45,071 bases of DNA from Syntrophaceae bacterium (GCA_018056765.1 JAGPFA010000021.1:1-45071), one strand, 5' to 3'. Positions 30,337-39,167 are shown, numbered from the stretch's first letter. The notes: generated by a model from the letters alone, not told the origin. A program made the numbers and translations.

Positions 30337-32037
30337 TTATTTTTCCCGCGGGTACGGCCAGGCCATGATCCCGCCTTCCATTACTTTGACATTTTTCCAG
30401 CCATTGGCTTCCAGCGCCAGCGCCGCCTCGTAGCCGCGCAGCGAAATCTTGCAGTAGCAGATGATCTCGCGGTTTTTGTCGGCGGGCAGCTCGCCGAGCC
30501 GCTTGCGGAGCGCACCCAGAGGGATCAGCGTCTCGCCGATGCCCAGGCGCATTTCTTCAAACTCTTCCGGGACGCGCACGTCGATGATAAAAGGCTTTTC
30601 GCCTGCTCTGACCTTTTCATAAACCTCTTTACAGGTAATGCCCTTCATTCTGCCTTTCACTTTGTTTTGCATGATATGAGCGGTGGCCACAAAGTGATCG
30701 ATAGCCAGAGAAAAGGGCGGTGCGTAGGGAAGATCAGCGTTGATCAGATCCTCAAGCGTCAGATTGCCCTGGATCGCCATCGCCCACTGGGCGATCTGCT
30801 TGGCGACATTTCCCGGCCCGATACACTGGGCGCCCAGGATACGGCCGGTTTTGGCATTGATCGTCAGCTTGGTCACCAGCAGTTTGCCTTCCATAAAGCC
30901 AGGCTTGTCGGGGCTGGCGTTGATTACCGTAAGGATATCGGTCATCCCCAGGCGATCTGCCGCCGCCTCGGAAAGCCCGGTGGAGCCTGCTGCATAGTCA
31001 AAAACTTTGCAAATACCGGTTTGAATCGTTCCCGGGAAATTCACACAATTGGTAGAGGCGGCATTCTCACCCGCTACGCGCCCCTGAAGGTTGGCCAGAT
31101 CGCCGTACGGCGCGTGTACTTTTTTGCCGGTAATACGGTTTGTCGTCTCCACGCAGTCTCCGGCGGCGTAGATGTCCGGATCGGAGGTTTGCATGCATTC
31201 ATTGACTTCGATGCCGCCCAGATCGCCTATCTTCAGGCCCGCTTCTTTGGCCAGCGCCACATTGGGACGCACCCCGATGGCGACAACCGCAAGCTCGCAG
31301 GGGAGTTCTGTGCCATTTTGCAGTTTAACGCCGGTGAGGCGGCCGTTTTCGCCAAGAAAAGCGGCAATGCCGTTGTCGGTAATCACATTGGCGCCCTTGC
31401 TCTTCACGTGGTTTTCGACCAATTTAGCCAGCTCCCAGTCCAGAAAGGTCAGCAGCTGCGGGAGAAGTTCAATCACGGTGATTTCGATGCCGGCCAGCTG
31501 GAGCGCCTCGCATGTTTCGATGCCGATGAGCCCGCCACCGATGACCACCGCTTTTTTTATTCGCCCCTCATCGCGGATGGCGCGCAGAAAGTCTGCATCC
31601 TTCATGGATTGCAGCGTGGTGATACCGTCAAGTTCCACTCCCGGAACCGGCGGCATGCGGGGAATCGCTCCGGTGGCGATGATAAGCTTGTCATAGGGAA
31701 TTGTGCCTGTCTCGCCGGTTGTCAGGTTTTTAAAAGATACGGTCTTGCCCGCTCGGTCGATGTTAGTCACTTCCGTGTTGACTCTGGCTTCTATGTCTTT
31801 GGCGTTCAAATAAAACATGGGGTTGCGCACGACCCCGGCCGGCGTGCATAAAAGCTGGTTTCGATCGTCAAAACAGCCGCCCACATAATAGGGGTAGCCG
31901 CATGAGGCCATGGACAGATCGCCGTCTTTTTGCAGGATTACAACCTGAGCGTCATTATCGATCCGACGGGCCTTCGCCGCCGCTTTGGGACCGGCGGCCG
32001 AGCCGCCGATCACGATGATTTTTCTTCTTTCCGTCAT
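30337..32037 (-). CDS. CoA-disulfide reductase with C-terminal rhodanese domain
   Basis: A 566-residue flavoprotein. The FAD site IIVIGGSAAGPKAAAKAR (7-24) is followed by the single active Cys in SMASCGYPYYVGG (C46) that marks the CoA-disulfide reductase group, then NAD(P)H-binding VVIGGGLIGIETCEAL and the second FAD motif YAAGDCVE. The C-terminal rhodanese (about 465-560) ends in ICYCKISLRGYEAALAL with Cys in the active loop. Such CoADR-RHD enzymes reduce CoA disulfides, persulfides or polysulfides. AAGGAGATTACT precedes the ATG. It lies 30 bp upstream of the AhpC-type gene and may supply reducing power for the two selenol peroxidases (inference). Confidence 0.9.
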   Translation of the reverse strand: MTERRKIIVIGGSAAGPKAAAKARRIDNDAQVVILQKDGDLSMASCGYPYYVGGCFDDRNQLLCTPAGVVRNPMFYLNAKDIEARVNTEVTNIDRAGKTVSFKNLTTGETGTIPYDKLIIATGAIPRMPPVPGVELDGITTLQSMKDADFLRAIRDEGRIKKAVVIGGGLIGIETCEALQLAGIEITVIELLPQLLTFLDWELAKLVENHVKSKGANVITDNGIAAFLGENGRLTGVKLQNGTELPCELAVVAIGVRPNVALAKEAGLKIGDLGGIEVNECMQTSDPDIYAAGDCVETTNRITGKKVHAPYGDLANLQGRVAGENAASTNCVNFPGTIQTGICKVFDYAAGSTGLSEAAADRLGMTDILTVINASPDKPGFMEGKLLVTKLTINAKTGRILGAQCIGPGNVAKQIAQWAMAIQGNLTLEDLINADLPYAPPFSLAIDHFVATAHIMQNKVKGRMKGITCKEVYEKVRAGEKPFIIDVRVPEEFEEMRLGIGETLIPLGALRKRLGELPADKNREIICYCKISLRGYEAALALEANGWKNVKVMEGGIMAWPYPREK

Positions 32038-32072
32038 AGTAATCTCCTTCGTTTACAAGCAATAGCAAAGTT

Positions 32073-32183
32073 TTAATCTTCAACACAGATACGCCTGTCT
32101 TTAATGGCGCCGAGTGTCATGGCTGCGAGCCCCATGGCGGCGACAAAAAATGAAATCGGGAAATTTGTCAGGCGTTCGTTCAT
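32073..32183 (-). pseudogene. N-terminal fragment of a TehA/SLAC1-type transporter
   Basis: A 36-codon frame (MNERLTNFPISFFVAAMGLA...) that matches the very conserved start of TehA-family C4-dicarboxylate/tellurite exporters, then stops after ICVED. A full gene would be about 310 codons, so it is truncated, or an independent small membrane protein. AAGGTGG stands upstream. It lies just before CoA-disulfide reductase. Confidence 0.5.
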
Positions 32184-32237
32184 CGGCTGCTTCCACCTTT
32201 TTGGCAGGTTCTGTAACAGTAAAAGCCGGCCAGGGCA

Positions 32238-32251
32238 TTGATTTAAGTCAA
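32238..32251 (-). promoter_or_regulatory. Crp/Fnr box upstream of CoADR-peroxiredoxin operon
   Basis: Minus strand TTGACTTAAATCAA fits the TTGAC-N4-ATCAA pattern found at 13943 and 21986. A weak -10 (TACAGA, 32215-32210) lies 32 bp from its centre. It stands 55 bp before the TehA-like fragment and so before the whole redox operon. Confidence 0.5.
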
Positions 32252-32264
32252 CGCACCGACGTAT

Positions 32265-33086
32265 TCAGAAAAAGAATTCCGGCTCCTTCCGCACATCGGA
32301 AAAAGCAAGTTCCAGTTCCTGCTTGTGCCACAGATAATTTTCGTCATCAAAGTATTTTGCTTCCACAGGGCAGTATTTAATACAGGCGCAGCATTTGATG
32401 CAGATACCGGTGATTGAGGAGAGCTCGTCCGGATCAATGGAGCCCATCGGGCATAAAGTGGCGCAAAGGCCGCATTGGATACAGTTATCGTTTGTCCTGG
32501 GAACAACCTTGACAATGGAAACGGGGTTACCCTGCCTGTCTCTGGGCTGATAGTAAGGGCGGTAGGGGCGTGCGCCAGGGACCGCCACCGGCGCTGTCGT
32601 ATCTTGAGTGTGGAGTTTTTCGTAAATCTGACCGGCAAACTTTGTGATTTGCTCCATATCATGCGTGTCGGGACGCCCGCCGCCCAGGATTCGGGAAAAG
32701 GAATGCTCACCGATAAATGCTCCCGCGGCGATGACTTTGAATCCGGCTGCATCCAGAAGGTCTTCCCACTCGGCAAGTGCGTCGTCGTAGTGGCGGTTTC
32801 CGTAAACCACGACGGCGACGGCCGCCGCCCCGCGGCCCTGCACAGTCCTCAAGTATTTAAGTAAAACATTGGGCACCCGCCCCGCGTAAACCGGCACACC
32901 GGCTACCACAAGATCCTGCTTTTCAAAGGACGCAATTTCCCTTCGTGTCTCCGGCAGGGTGAAGTCGAGATCTTTAACTGTTTTGCCACCGGCCATTTTG
33001 GCAAGCTCTCCGGCTATGCTAACAACTATTTTCTTTGTCGTTTGGGTGCCGCTGAAAAAGAAGGTTTTCAAAGACATGTTTTCCAT
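32265..33086 (-). CDS. EFR1-type flavodoxin-ferredoxin fusion protein
   Basis: A 273-residue protein. The first 155 residues form a flavodoxin-like FMN domain (FFFSGTQTTKKIVVSIAGEL; VVAGVPVYAGRVPN), and residues about 200-250 carry two 4Fe-4S motifs, CIQCGLCATLCPMG and CIKCCACIKYCPVE. Such EFR1 ferredoxins move electrons between a flavin and clusters; partners unknown. It is upstream of the CoA-disulfide reductase on the same strand, but a Crp/Fnr box intervenes, so it may form its own unit. Confidence 0.88.
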   Translation of the reverse strand: MENMSLKTFFFSGTQTTKKIVVSIAGELAKMAGGKTVKDLDFTLPETRREIASFEKQDLVVAGVPVYAGRVPNVLLKYLRTVQGRGAAAVAVVVYGNRHYDDALAEWEDLLDAAGFKVIAAGAFIGEHSFSRILGGGRPDTHDMEQITKFAGQIYEKLHTQDTTAPVAVPGARPYRPYYQPRDRQGNPVSIVKVVPRTNDNCIQCGLCATLCPMGSIDPDELSSITGICIKCCACIKYCPVEAKYFDDENYLWHKQELELAFSDVRKEPEFFF

Positions 33087-33206
33087 GACGGACGCTCCGT
33101 TATACGGCTTGGGAGATTGGCGGCTCTATTTTTTGTATAGTCAGTCACTCGCAGGGAATTCAGATTTTTTCTCCCCGGCAAACGTGACAAAAGACGGATA
33201 TGGCTC

Positions 33207-33683
33207 TCATTTGTCCGGACGCATGTTTTCCGGCATCTGGACCACGACGACTTCGCCCTGGGCGCAGACCTTTCCTTCGGCCACGACTCTGGCCTCCACT
33301 ACAACGCGCCGCCCCTTGATTGTCTTGACTTTTCCACGGACTTCCAGAGGAACTCCGATCGGCGTCGGCAGGAGATAGTCCACATGCAAAGAGGCGGTCA
33401 CAAACCGTACCGGCGGGTCTGAACCCATGGGACGGCCCTCCGCCCTGTAATGGGCGGCCGAGGCGGTGCCGGTGGCATGGCAGTCAATGAGCGAGGCGAT
33501 AAGACCTCCGTAAACAAAGCCCGGGATCGCTGTATGGTAGTCGCGCGGCGTATAGACACAGACCGCCTCATCACCATCATCCCAGTAGCTTTTAATCTTG
33601 AGGCCATTTTCATTGAGCGAGCCGCAGCCGTAGCAGTGGCTCAAATCATCCGGGTAATAATCCTGAAATGCTTTGGTTGTCAT
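33207..33683 (-). CDS. hotdog-fold acyl-CoA thioesterase, PaaI-like
   Basis: A 158-residue protein of the PaaI/YbgC-like thioesterase group. The family core is visible in AIPGFVYGGLIASLIDCHATGTASAA (substrate-site loop), followed by FVTASLHVDYLLPTPIGVPLEVRGKV. It should hydrolyse a CoA thioester; the acyl group is unknown. The CYGCGSLNENGLKIKS start is common in relatives. AGAGG lies before ATG 33683. Confidence 0.85.
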   Translation of the reverse strand: MTTKAFQDYYPDDLSHCYGCGSLNENGLKIKSYWDDGDEAVCVYTPRDYHTAIPGFVYGGLIASLIDCHATGTASAAHYRAEGRPMGSDPPVRFVTASLHVDYLLPTPIGVPLEVRGKVKTIKGRRVVVEARVVAEGKVCAQGEVVVVQMPENMRPDK

Positions 33684-33753
33684 AAGCTGCCTCTTATCCT
33701 GTTTCGGCACAAAGCGCGCAGACAAATTCTCTGATTATCCGGCCCTTCGTTTA

Positions 33754-34728
33754 TTACCCGCTTTTCGCAAAGGTCAGTTTTGTGCCGGCCATGTTCAAAA
33801 TAAACTGGGCAGGCATTTTCTTTTCTATTTCCATGACCGCCTTGCGGCCGGTGCAATGAGTTGGAATCACATATACAGGATCGAATTTCTGCAGCTCGTC
33901 GGCGGTACGGTCAATAATGTGCTCGAAGAACGGCCCGGAGAGGTGAAAACCCCCCATGATCGCGTAAACCCGGCTCTGGCCTGTGACCTCCAGTGCGTAC
34001 TGCACGGTATTGATGATGCCGGCATGAGCGCAGCCGGACAAGATGATAAGCCCCTTCCCCTGCAGATTCATTACGATGGATGTGTCGTCCTCGATGGGAT
34101 CCGGTGCTTCGCTTCCCTCTTCAAGACGATGTGCGATGGGAAAACCTTTTTCAAAGTCCGTCCGGCGTGGGATGTCACCCAGAAACAACACCGTGCCATC
34201 CAGCATCGGATAAGGTGTTTGTGTCTCCACCGGTTCGAAGCCTGCCCGCCGGATCATCTCGCGTGTCAGCTCAGGGAAATACACTTTGATTTCTTCGCCG
34301 AATTTCAGGTAGCGGGGAGATTTGAAAGCGGCCGGGTGCAAAACCAGCGGCACATTCTTTTTACCGAGGGCGGCTCCGAAGGCGGCCATCGCGCCCGTAT
34401 GGTCACTGTGCCCGTGCGAGAGAGCCGCCTCTTCAATTTGGGTCAAATCCAGGCCAAGTGTCTGCGCGTTTCTGAAGGCTCCGTCTTCAGAGTAGCCGAA
34501 ATCAAAAAGCAGCGTGCGGGATTTCCCCTCCGCCGTGGTTTTCACCAGTGCCGAAAACCCGTGCTCGGCCAGAACGGAGGCTTTGATTTCTCCGTCTTTT
34601 AATGCCGTGGCTCTGGTCACCACGGCGGAGTTATCCATCGCCGTGATTTCGATGTAGTTATCCTGCAGAGTCCATATCTCCACACTGTCCACCGGTTTTA
34701 ACGTCTGCTGCATTTGCGAAGTAGTCAT
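33754..34728 (-). CDS. MBL-fold metallo-hydrolase, COG1237-like (long form)
   Basis: A 324-residue paralogue of the 23571-24320 protein. Motifs are LSHGHSDHTG (HxHxDH), SGCAHAGI, MGGFHL and PTHCTG, all shared with the shorter protein; this one has about 75 extra residues, including an N-terminal strand region. The reaction is unknown, though the COG1237 group is annotated as a pterin-related phosphate synthase. A GGGGGGAGGGA site precedes the ATG at 34728. Confidence 0.85.
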   Translation of the reverse strand: MTTSQMQQTLKPVDSVEIWTLQDNYIEITAMDNSAVVTRATALKDGEIKASVLAEHGFSALVKTTAEGKSRTLLFDFGYSEDGAFRNAQTLGLDLTQIEEAALSHGHSDHTGAMAAFGAALGKKNVPLVLHPAAFKSPRYLKFGEEIKVYFPELTREMIRRAGFEPVETQTPYPMLDGTVLFLGDIPRRTDFEKGFPIAHRLEEGSEAPDPIEDDTSIVMNLQGKGLIILSGCAHAGIINTVQYALEVTGQSRVYAIMGGFHLSGPFFEHIIDRTADELQKFDPVYVIPTHCTGRKAVMEIEKKMPAQFILNMAGTKLTFAKSG

Positions 34729-34858
34729 ATCGTCCCTCCCCCCAAGTGAGAACTGCGTAAAAAATAATACGTCCGGCTTTGCTCCTTCTCACCCCCGCCC
34801 ATGATTTTGCGGTTTTCCGTGAGCTCACCCATGTGCCCGGTTGCGACAAACGCCGTGC

Positions 34859-35530
34859 TTACTCGATGGTCGACAGGAGCTGCTCAAACAATTCATCATT
34901 GTTATCGACAAGCGTGCCAATGCCGATGGCATCGGGAGCTGTTTTTTGATGGAAAATGATCAACTCTGATTTCATGGCTTTACTTCCTCCGCTGGATTTA
35001 AAATCTCTGCGATACGCGACAAAATTATTGCCGCGATACTTATAAACAGCTGTCACATCTGGATTGGCAAACCACATTTCTTTTTGCTGCACCACCATGT
35101 AATTCCCCCTGCCTGCATATTGAGGCTTCTCCAGGTCATCGGCTGTTAAAGTCCAGATTTTGTCATAGTATTCCTGTGGTGATTCAAATGCGCCGCAAAA
35201 GTCTCTTTCATTGTCATCTGTGGGCTTATCGCATCCCATTTTCCCCATTTGATCATAGGAAATAAGAAATCTCAGCTTGTCTTGAAGTTGATAAGCAAGA
35301 GCGGCGTTTTGCTCTCTTTTATTGTCAAACCATTTTGATGAAATAGTAGAGGTCAACCCAAAGAAGTTAATTTGTATTTGATCGTTATCAGGTGTTTTTT
35401 TGTCAGGTTTGATTTCAATAACATGGGCCTTCAGGTAATACACCGGCTTATGAAGTTGGCTGTGATATTCCAGCGCACAAGCTGTACATAGTAATGTGAG
35501 CAATAACATAACGAGTGATATTTTCTTCAT
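34859..35530 (-). CDS. hypothetical lipoprotein in an AT-rich segment
   Basis: A 223-residue protein starting MKKISLVMLLLTLLCTACALE; the Cys in CTAC could be a weak lipobox, or this is an ordinary signal peptide. The rest is hydrophilic with no family I recognise (LIFHQKTAPDAIGIGTLVD near the end). Base composition is visibly more AT-rich than the neighbours on both sides, suggesting recent transfer. It follows the 35533-35895 gene by 2 bp, so they are one unit. Confidence 0.65.
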   Translation of the reverse strand: MKKISLVMLLLTLLCTACALEYHSQLHKPVYYLKAHVIEIKPDKKTPDNDQIQINFFGLTSTISSKWFDNKREQNAALAYQLQDKLRFLISYDQMGKMGCDKPTDDNERDFCGAFESPQEYYDKIWTLTADDLEKPQYAGRGNYMVVQQKEMWFANPDVTAVYKYRGNNFVAYRRDFKSSGGSKAMKSELIIFHQKTAPDAIGIGTLVDNNDELFEQLLSTIE

Positions 35531-35532
35531 GA

Positions 35533-35895
35533 TTATGTGCCCCGCGCTAATGCTATTTCAACGGCTCTCTTTCTTGTATTATAACCGACTGTTTTACATG
35601 ATTCATATGTCGCAGTTCCTCGCTGAAGCCAATCTTTAAACGGCCTTAGTGCGTTTCGAAAAAACCAGGTTTTCGTCGGCACAATTGTGGGCCTTGGTAC
35701 ATAATTCATATTGGAAGAGCATTTTCTGACTTCAGCGACCAATATGACCAATTCTTGTATGGCTTCATCATTCCATTGTTCAGGAGTAGTGACTTGCCCG
35801 GAAAATTTTTCCCATATCTGAGCGCAGGCCATTTTATCATCACGACTACAAACCATCATAACATTGACCTCTTTTTTATGTTGTTTAATTGACAT
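35533..35895 (-). CDS. hypothetical protein, 120 residues
   Basis: A soluble protein starting MSIKQHKKEVNVMMVCSRDD with Cys residues spread along it and a basic C-terminal tail. No known family. It shares the AT-rich composition of the adjoining lipoprotein gene and starts the pair. The alternative start MMVCSRDD (12-13 codons in) is possible. Confidence 0.5.
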   Translation of the reverse strand: MSIKQHKKEVNVMMVCSRDDKMACAQIWEKFSGQVTTPEQWNDEAIQELVILVAEVRKCSSNMNYVPRPTIVPTKTWFFRNALRPFKDWLQRGTATYESCKTVGYNTRKRAVEIALARGT

Positions 35896-36026
35896 TATTA
35901 TTGGTGACTATTTCATATTATTTGACTCCACATGCATTGTCAAGACATGCACAGTAAAATTCTTACTGCATTGTCCTGATGATTTCATCGAAGACCATGG
36001 CCGTTCCTTATTTTAAAAAAGGCTGC

Positions 36027-36365
36027 TCAATGGTCGCAGACATTGGCGCCCGTCACCAGTGCGCCGCAGACGTAATCCGCAACAATCTTTTCCGGTGTTT
36101 CAGCCGGCGCTCCCACCAACACCTTAATGCCGCGGCCGGCAAACAGCTCCTGGGCACGCTGCCCCATACCGCCGGAAATGATCATCGTCGCGCCCCGCTC
36201 GGCAAGCCACTGAGGTAAAAGCCCCGGCTGATGCGGCGGTGCCGCCACCTCTTCCTTTTTAATGATCTTCCCTGTTTGCTCATCCACTTCGATCAGCGCA
36301 AAACTCGCGCAGTGGCCGAAATGCATCGCCAATTTCCCTTCCGCCAATGGTATTGCAATTTTCAT
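36027..36365 (-). CDS. NifX/NafY/ORP-like metal-cluster-binding protein
   Basis: A 112-residue dinitrogenase iron-molybdenum cofactor biosynthesis-type domain. It starts MKIAIPLAEGKLAMHFGHCASFALIEVD, which matches the family's start with a Cys/His site, and contains TMIISGGMGQRAQELFAGRGIKVLVGA. Members include the orange protein (ORP) of Desulfovibrio, which binds a Mo-Cu sulfide cluster. ATG 36365 is chosen over 36368 because AAGGAG then lies 6 bases upstream. Immediately downstream of the Mrp-type ATPase gene, as in the ORP operon. Confidence 0.88.
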   Translation of the reverse strand: MKIAIPLAEGKLAMHFGHCASFALIEVDEQTGKIIKKEEVAAPPHQPGLLPQWLAERGATMIISGGMGQRAQELFAGRGIKVLVGAPAETPEKIVADYVCGALVTGANVCDH

Positions 36366-36375
36366 CATACACTCC

Positions 36376-37269
36376 TTATGCGTTTAATTTTTTATTATTG
36401 TCCGCAACGATGATCTGGCCGATAATCTGCTGCATAATCTTGCCTGTTTGTGTTTCGGCGAAATGGCCGATGAAGGCCCTGCCGGAATCAGCCGCTTGCG
36501 CGACGGCCGGATCGATGGGAATCGCCCCCAGAAAAGGCACGTTCATGTCCTGGGCGATTTTTCGCCCCGCCCCCTCGGGCAGGATCTGGGTAAGCTGCCC
36601 GCAGTGAGGACAGACAAAACCGCTCATGTTTTCCACAATCCCCAAAACCGGAACGTCCAGCCGCTTGCAGAAACTTACCGACTTGCGCACATCAACCGCC
36701 GCGACTTTTTGCGGCGTGGTCACGATCACCGCACCGGTCAGCGGCTGGATGAGCTGACACACCGACAGGGGTTCGTCACCGGTACCGGGAGGAGCATCAA
36801 CAATCAGATAATCCAGGTCGCCCCAGTTGACGTCCGTGATGAATTGCTTGATCACGCCCATCTTCATCGGGCCCCGCCAGATGATCGCGTCATCAGGATT
36901 TTGCAGCAAAAATCCGACCGACATCACCTTCACCCCGCCTACTTCCACCGGCAACAGTTCGCCCGGCTCTCCTTTGAGTGTCTGCCCCTGCAAACCAAGC
37001 ATGGTGGGCACGGAAGGACCGTGAATATCGACGTCCAGCAGACCTACTGAATGCCCTTTGGCCGCCAGCGACACTGCCAGATTCACCGCTACTGTGCTTT
37101 TGCCGACACCGCCCTTGCCGGACAGGACGACAATTTTGTTTTTTATCCGGCAAAGCCTTGCCTCAAGGCGCTGACGGTCGGCGAAGTCCCGATCGCTTTC
37201 ATTTTCACGGCGGTTTTTCGCCGCGCAACTTGTGTCTGTACATGAACTGCATGTTTTTTTATCTTCCAC
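36376..37269 (-). CDS. Mrp/NBP35-type P-loop Fe-S carrier ATPase
   Basis: A 297-residue ATPase. N-terminal cysteines (CSSCTDTSC, about 7-15) resemble the NBP35 ferredoxin-like site. The P-loop VVLSGKGGVGKST, switch DVDIHGPSVP, DAPPGTGDEP and the CxxC near FVCPHCGQ are typical of Mrp/ApbC, which carry and deliver Fe-S clusters. Starts with GTG at 37269. Mrp is a known partner of ORP in Desulfovibrio. Confidence 0.92.
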   Translation of the reverse strand: MEDKKTCSSCTDTSCAAKNRRENESDRDFADRQRLEARLCRIKNKIVVLSGKGGVGKSTVAVNLAVSLAAKGHSVGLLDVDIHGPSVPTMLGLQGQTLKGEPGELLPVEVGGVKVMSVGFLLQNPDDAIIWRGPMKMGVIKQFITDVNWGDLDYLIVDAPPGTGDEPLSVCQLIQPLTGAVIVTTPQKVAAVDVRKSVSFCKRLDVPVLGIVENMSGFVCPHCGQLTQILPEGAGRKIAQDMNVPFLGAIPIDPAVAQAADSGRAFIGHFAETQTGKIMQQIIGQIIVADNNKKLNA

Positions 37270-37314
37270 TTACCCCTGTTCCTCCTGTTTTATGAATTTT
37301 CCTTATTTTCTGAT

Positions 37315-38187
37315 TTAATCGTCGCCTACGGGAAATTTCAGATTCTCCCACACTTGTCTGATATCTTCCGCGCTGGGAGCGTCTGTTTCAACGACGGCTT
37401 TGTTTTCAATTTGCGCCCGTGTCACGTCTGGATCATACCGGATGCGCCCGGCAAGCCGAGCCCCCAGCGCCAGAGCCTTCTGTTCAATGCGGCCTGCTGC
37501 TTCCGGGTTAATGTCCCATTTGTTGACACATACGGATGCGGGAATCTCAAAATGCCTGGCCAGATGCAAAACCCGCTCCAGATCATGCTCTCCCGAAACG
37601 GTCGGCTCCGTCACGACAAGAACTTTTGAGGCTCCGGTTATCGCCGCAATGACCGGACAGCCGATCCCGGGCGGGCCGTCAACAATCACGATTTTACGGT
37701 TTTCCTCACCGGCCACTCGCTTGGCCTCGTTACGCACCAGCGACACCAGTTTGCCGGAATTTTCCGCCGCCACTCCCAGTTTCGCATGCACCATCGGCCC
37801 CAGGCGCGTATCGGAGATAAACCACTTGCCGCTTAAGCTCTGTGGAAAATCAATGGCCTGCTCCGGGCAAAAATGCACACACACGTTACAGCCCTCACAG
37901 GCGATCGGATCAATAATAAAGACATCTTCGTCGGGCCGCACCGCGTCAAAACGGCACAGATCCATACAGATTCCGCAACCACTGCAGTCAGCGGGGCGTA
38001 TGACCGCCTCGTGCCCGCTTAAAAATTCGTGACTTTCCCGGATTTGCGGCTGAAGCACCAGATGCAGGTCCGCCGCATCCACATCGCAATCGGCAATCAC
38101 TGGGCTTGACGCCAGCGCCGCCAGCGATGCCGTGACGCTGGTTTTCCCTGTGCCGCCTTTGCCGCTGATCACCACCAGTTCTTTCAT
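37315..38187 (-). CDS. MinD/ParA-type P-loop ATPase with inserted 4Fe-4S ferredoxin domain (first)
   Basis: A 290-residue ATPase with P-loop VISGKGGTGKTS (5-16) and a ferredoxin insertion holding CSGCGICMDLCRFDAV and CEGCNVCVHFCPEQAI (about 70-120). DGPPGIGCPVIAAI is the Walker-B/switch. Such proteins occur as a pair in the ORP cluster and in cofactor or metal maturation loci. It begins 2 bp after the DnaJ-type gene. A paralogue of the same architecture is at 41113-41976. Confidence 0.92.
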   Translation of the reverse strand: MKELVVISGKGGTGKTSVTASLAALASSPVIADCDVDAADLHLVLQPQIRESHEFLSGHEAVIRPADCSGCGICMDLCRFDAVRPDEDVFIIDPIACEGCNVCVHFCPEQAIDFPQSLSGKWFISDTRLGPMVHAKLGVAAENSGKLVSLVRNEAKRVAGEENRKIVIVDGPPGIGCPVIAAITGASKVLVVTEPTVSGEHDLERVLHLARHFEIPASVCVNKWDINPEAAGRIEQKALALGARLAGRIRYDPDVTRAQIENKAVVETDAPSAEDIRQVWENLKFPVGDD

Positions 38188-38189
38188 TT

Positions 38190-38549
38190 TCAGCTTCTTC
38201 CCTTTCCCGTATCTTCACGTCCGGCCTTTAAACGCCTTCGCCCCCGTGCGGGGCGGTTTGTCTCATCGTCCGGATAATAATTACCCCACAGCGGGTCATT
38301 CCCATATTGACGCCACCACCAGCGGTTATAGTCCTCCCAGAAATCCAGGATGCCGAATTCTTCTTTCATCAAGGTGCCGAATGCGCGGTTGATGTCCTGC
38401 ATTCTGGCGTTAGCCTCCAGATCCGTGTTGACATCCGGGTGCCAGATTTTGGCCAGCTCCCGATAACGTTTTTTCGCCTCTTCCGCCCCGTCCACGGCGG
38501 AAAGCCCCAGAATTTTACGCGCCTCGTCGATCAAGCGGTTACGGTTCAT
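38190..38549 (-). CDS. J-domain (DnaJ-type) protein
   Basis: A 119-residue protein. Residues about 1-70 form a J-domain with the HPD triad in AKIWHPDVN; it should stimulate an Hsp70-type ATPase. The tail is rich in Trp and Tyr (DFWEDYNRWWWRQYGNDPLW) and ends in Lys/Arg. A J-protein in an Fe-S/ATPase cluster suggests a specialised cochaperone (compare HscB), but it lacks HscB-like length. It is packed 3 bp from the methyltransferase gene. Confidence 0.85.
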   Translation of the reverse strand: MNRNRLIDEARKILGLSAVDGAEEAKKRYRELAKIWHPDVNTDLEANARMQDINRAFGTLMKEEFGILDFWEDYNRWWWRQYGNDPLWGNYYPDDETNRPARGRRRLKAGREDTGKGRS

Positions 38550-38552
38550 AAA

Positions 38553-39167
38553 TCATCTTCTCTTCGTACCCCTGAGAATATACAGGGCGGCCTCGGCCGG
38601 GTTTTGGCTTTGAAAAATATCTGCACCGCGGATGCCCAGATAATACTCCGTATGTAATTCAAAAAAACGGGCGGCCGCACTTTCGATGGCGCCTGCATCC
38701 GTATGACGCAGGTGCCGCACATAAGATTCGGGATCCCCCAGCATCGCCTCGAAAAATGCCGATCCGGTGTTTAGCAACATGACGATGAGCTTCCCACCCG
38801 GCCGGAGCACCGCTGCCGCTCTCTCCAGGGCGAGGCAGTAATCATCGACAAACTGCAGCGAGGCCACAAAGATTACTCCGTCAAACGTTGCGTCGGCAAA
38901 AGGCATCTCCTCAGCCCGTCCGGTAACACCGCGTAAACCATCCGGCGCGCAGGCGAGCGCCTCTGCCGACACATCCAGGCCGGTTACGGCAAAACCGAGC
39001 TTGAGAAGCTCGCCTTCGATAATTGCCGGTCCGCAGCCGACACTTAAAATATCTTTGGCGCCGGCCAGATGAGCCGCCAGATAGGCAGTCTCTTGAGAAA
39101 AAACCCTCTGCCAGAATTCTTCCTGACAGGTCTCCACATATCGTCTGATTTCTTCCGAGTTTTTCAA
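38553..39167 (-). CDS. class I SAM-dependent methyltransferase
   Basis: A 204-residue Rossmann methyltransferase with SAM motif I SVGCGPAIIEGEL, acidic VTGLDVSAEAL, GRAEEMPFADATFDGVIFV and AVLRPGGKLIVML. Its substrate is unknown. It overlaps the next methyltransferase by 4 bp (ATGA), so the two are coexpressed. Confidence 0.85.
   Translation of the reverse strand: MKNSEEIRRYVETCQEEFWQRVFSQETAYLAAHLAGAKDILSVGCGPAIIEGELLKLGFAVTGLDVSAEALACAPDGLRGVTGRAEEMPFADATFDGVIFVASLQFVDDYCLALERAAAVLRPGGKLIVMLLNTGSAFFEAMLGDPESYVRHLRHTDAGAIESAAARFFELHTEYYLGIRGADIFQSQNPAEAALYILRGTKRR

Noticed and set aside
30118..31851. Long plus-strand open frame antisense to CoA-disulfide reductase
   Set aside because: The minus-strand frame has clear FAD, NAD and rhodanese motifs; the antisense frame is compositional shadow with no motif.
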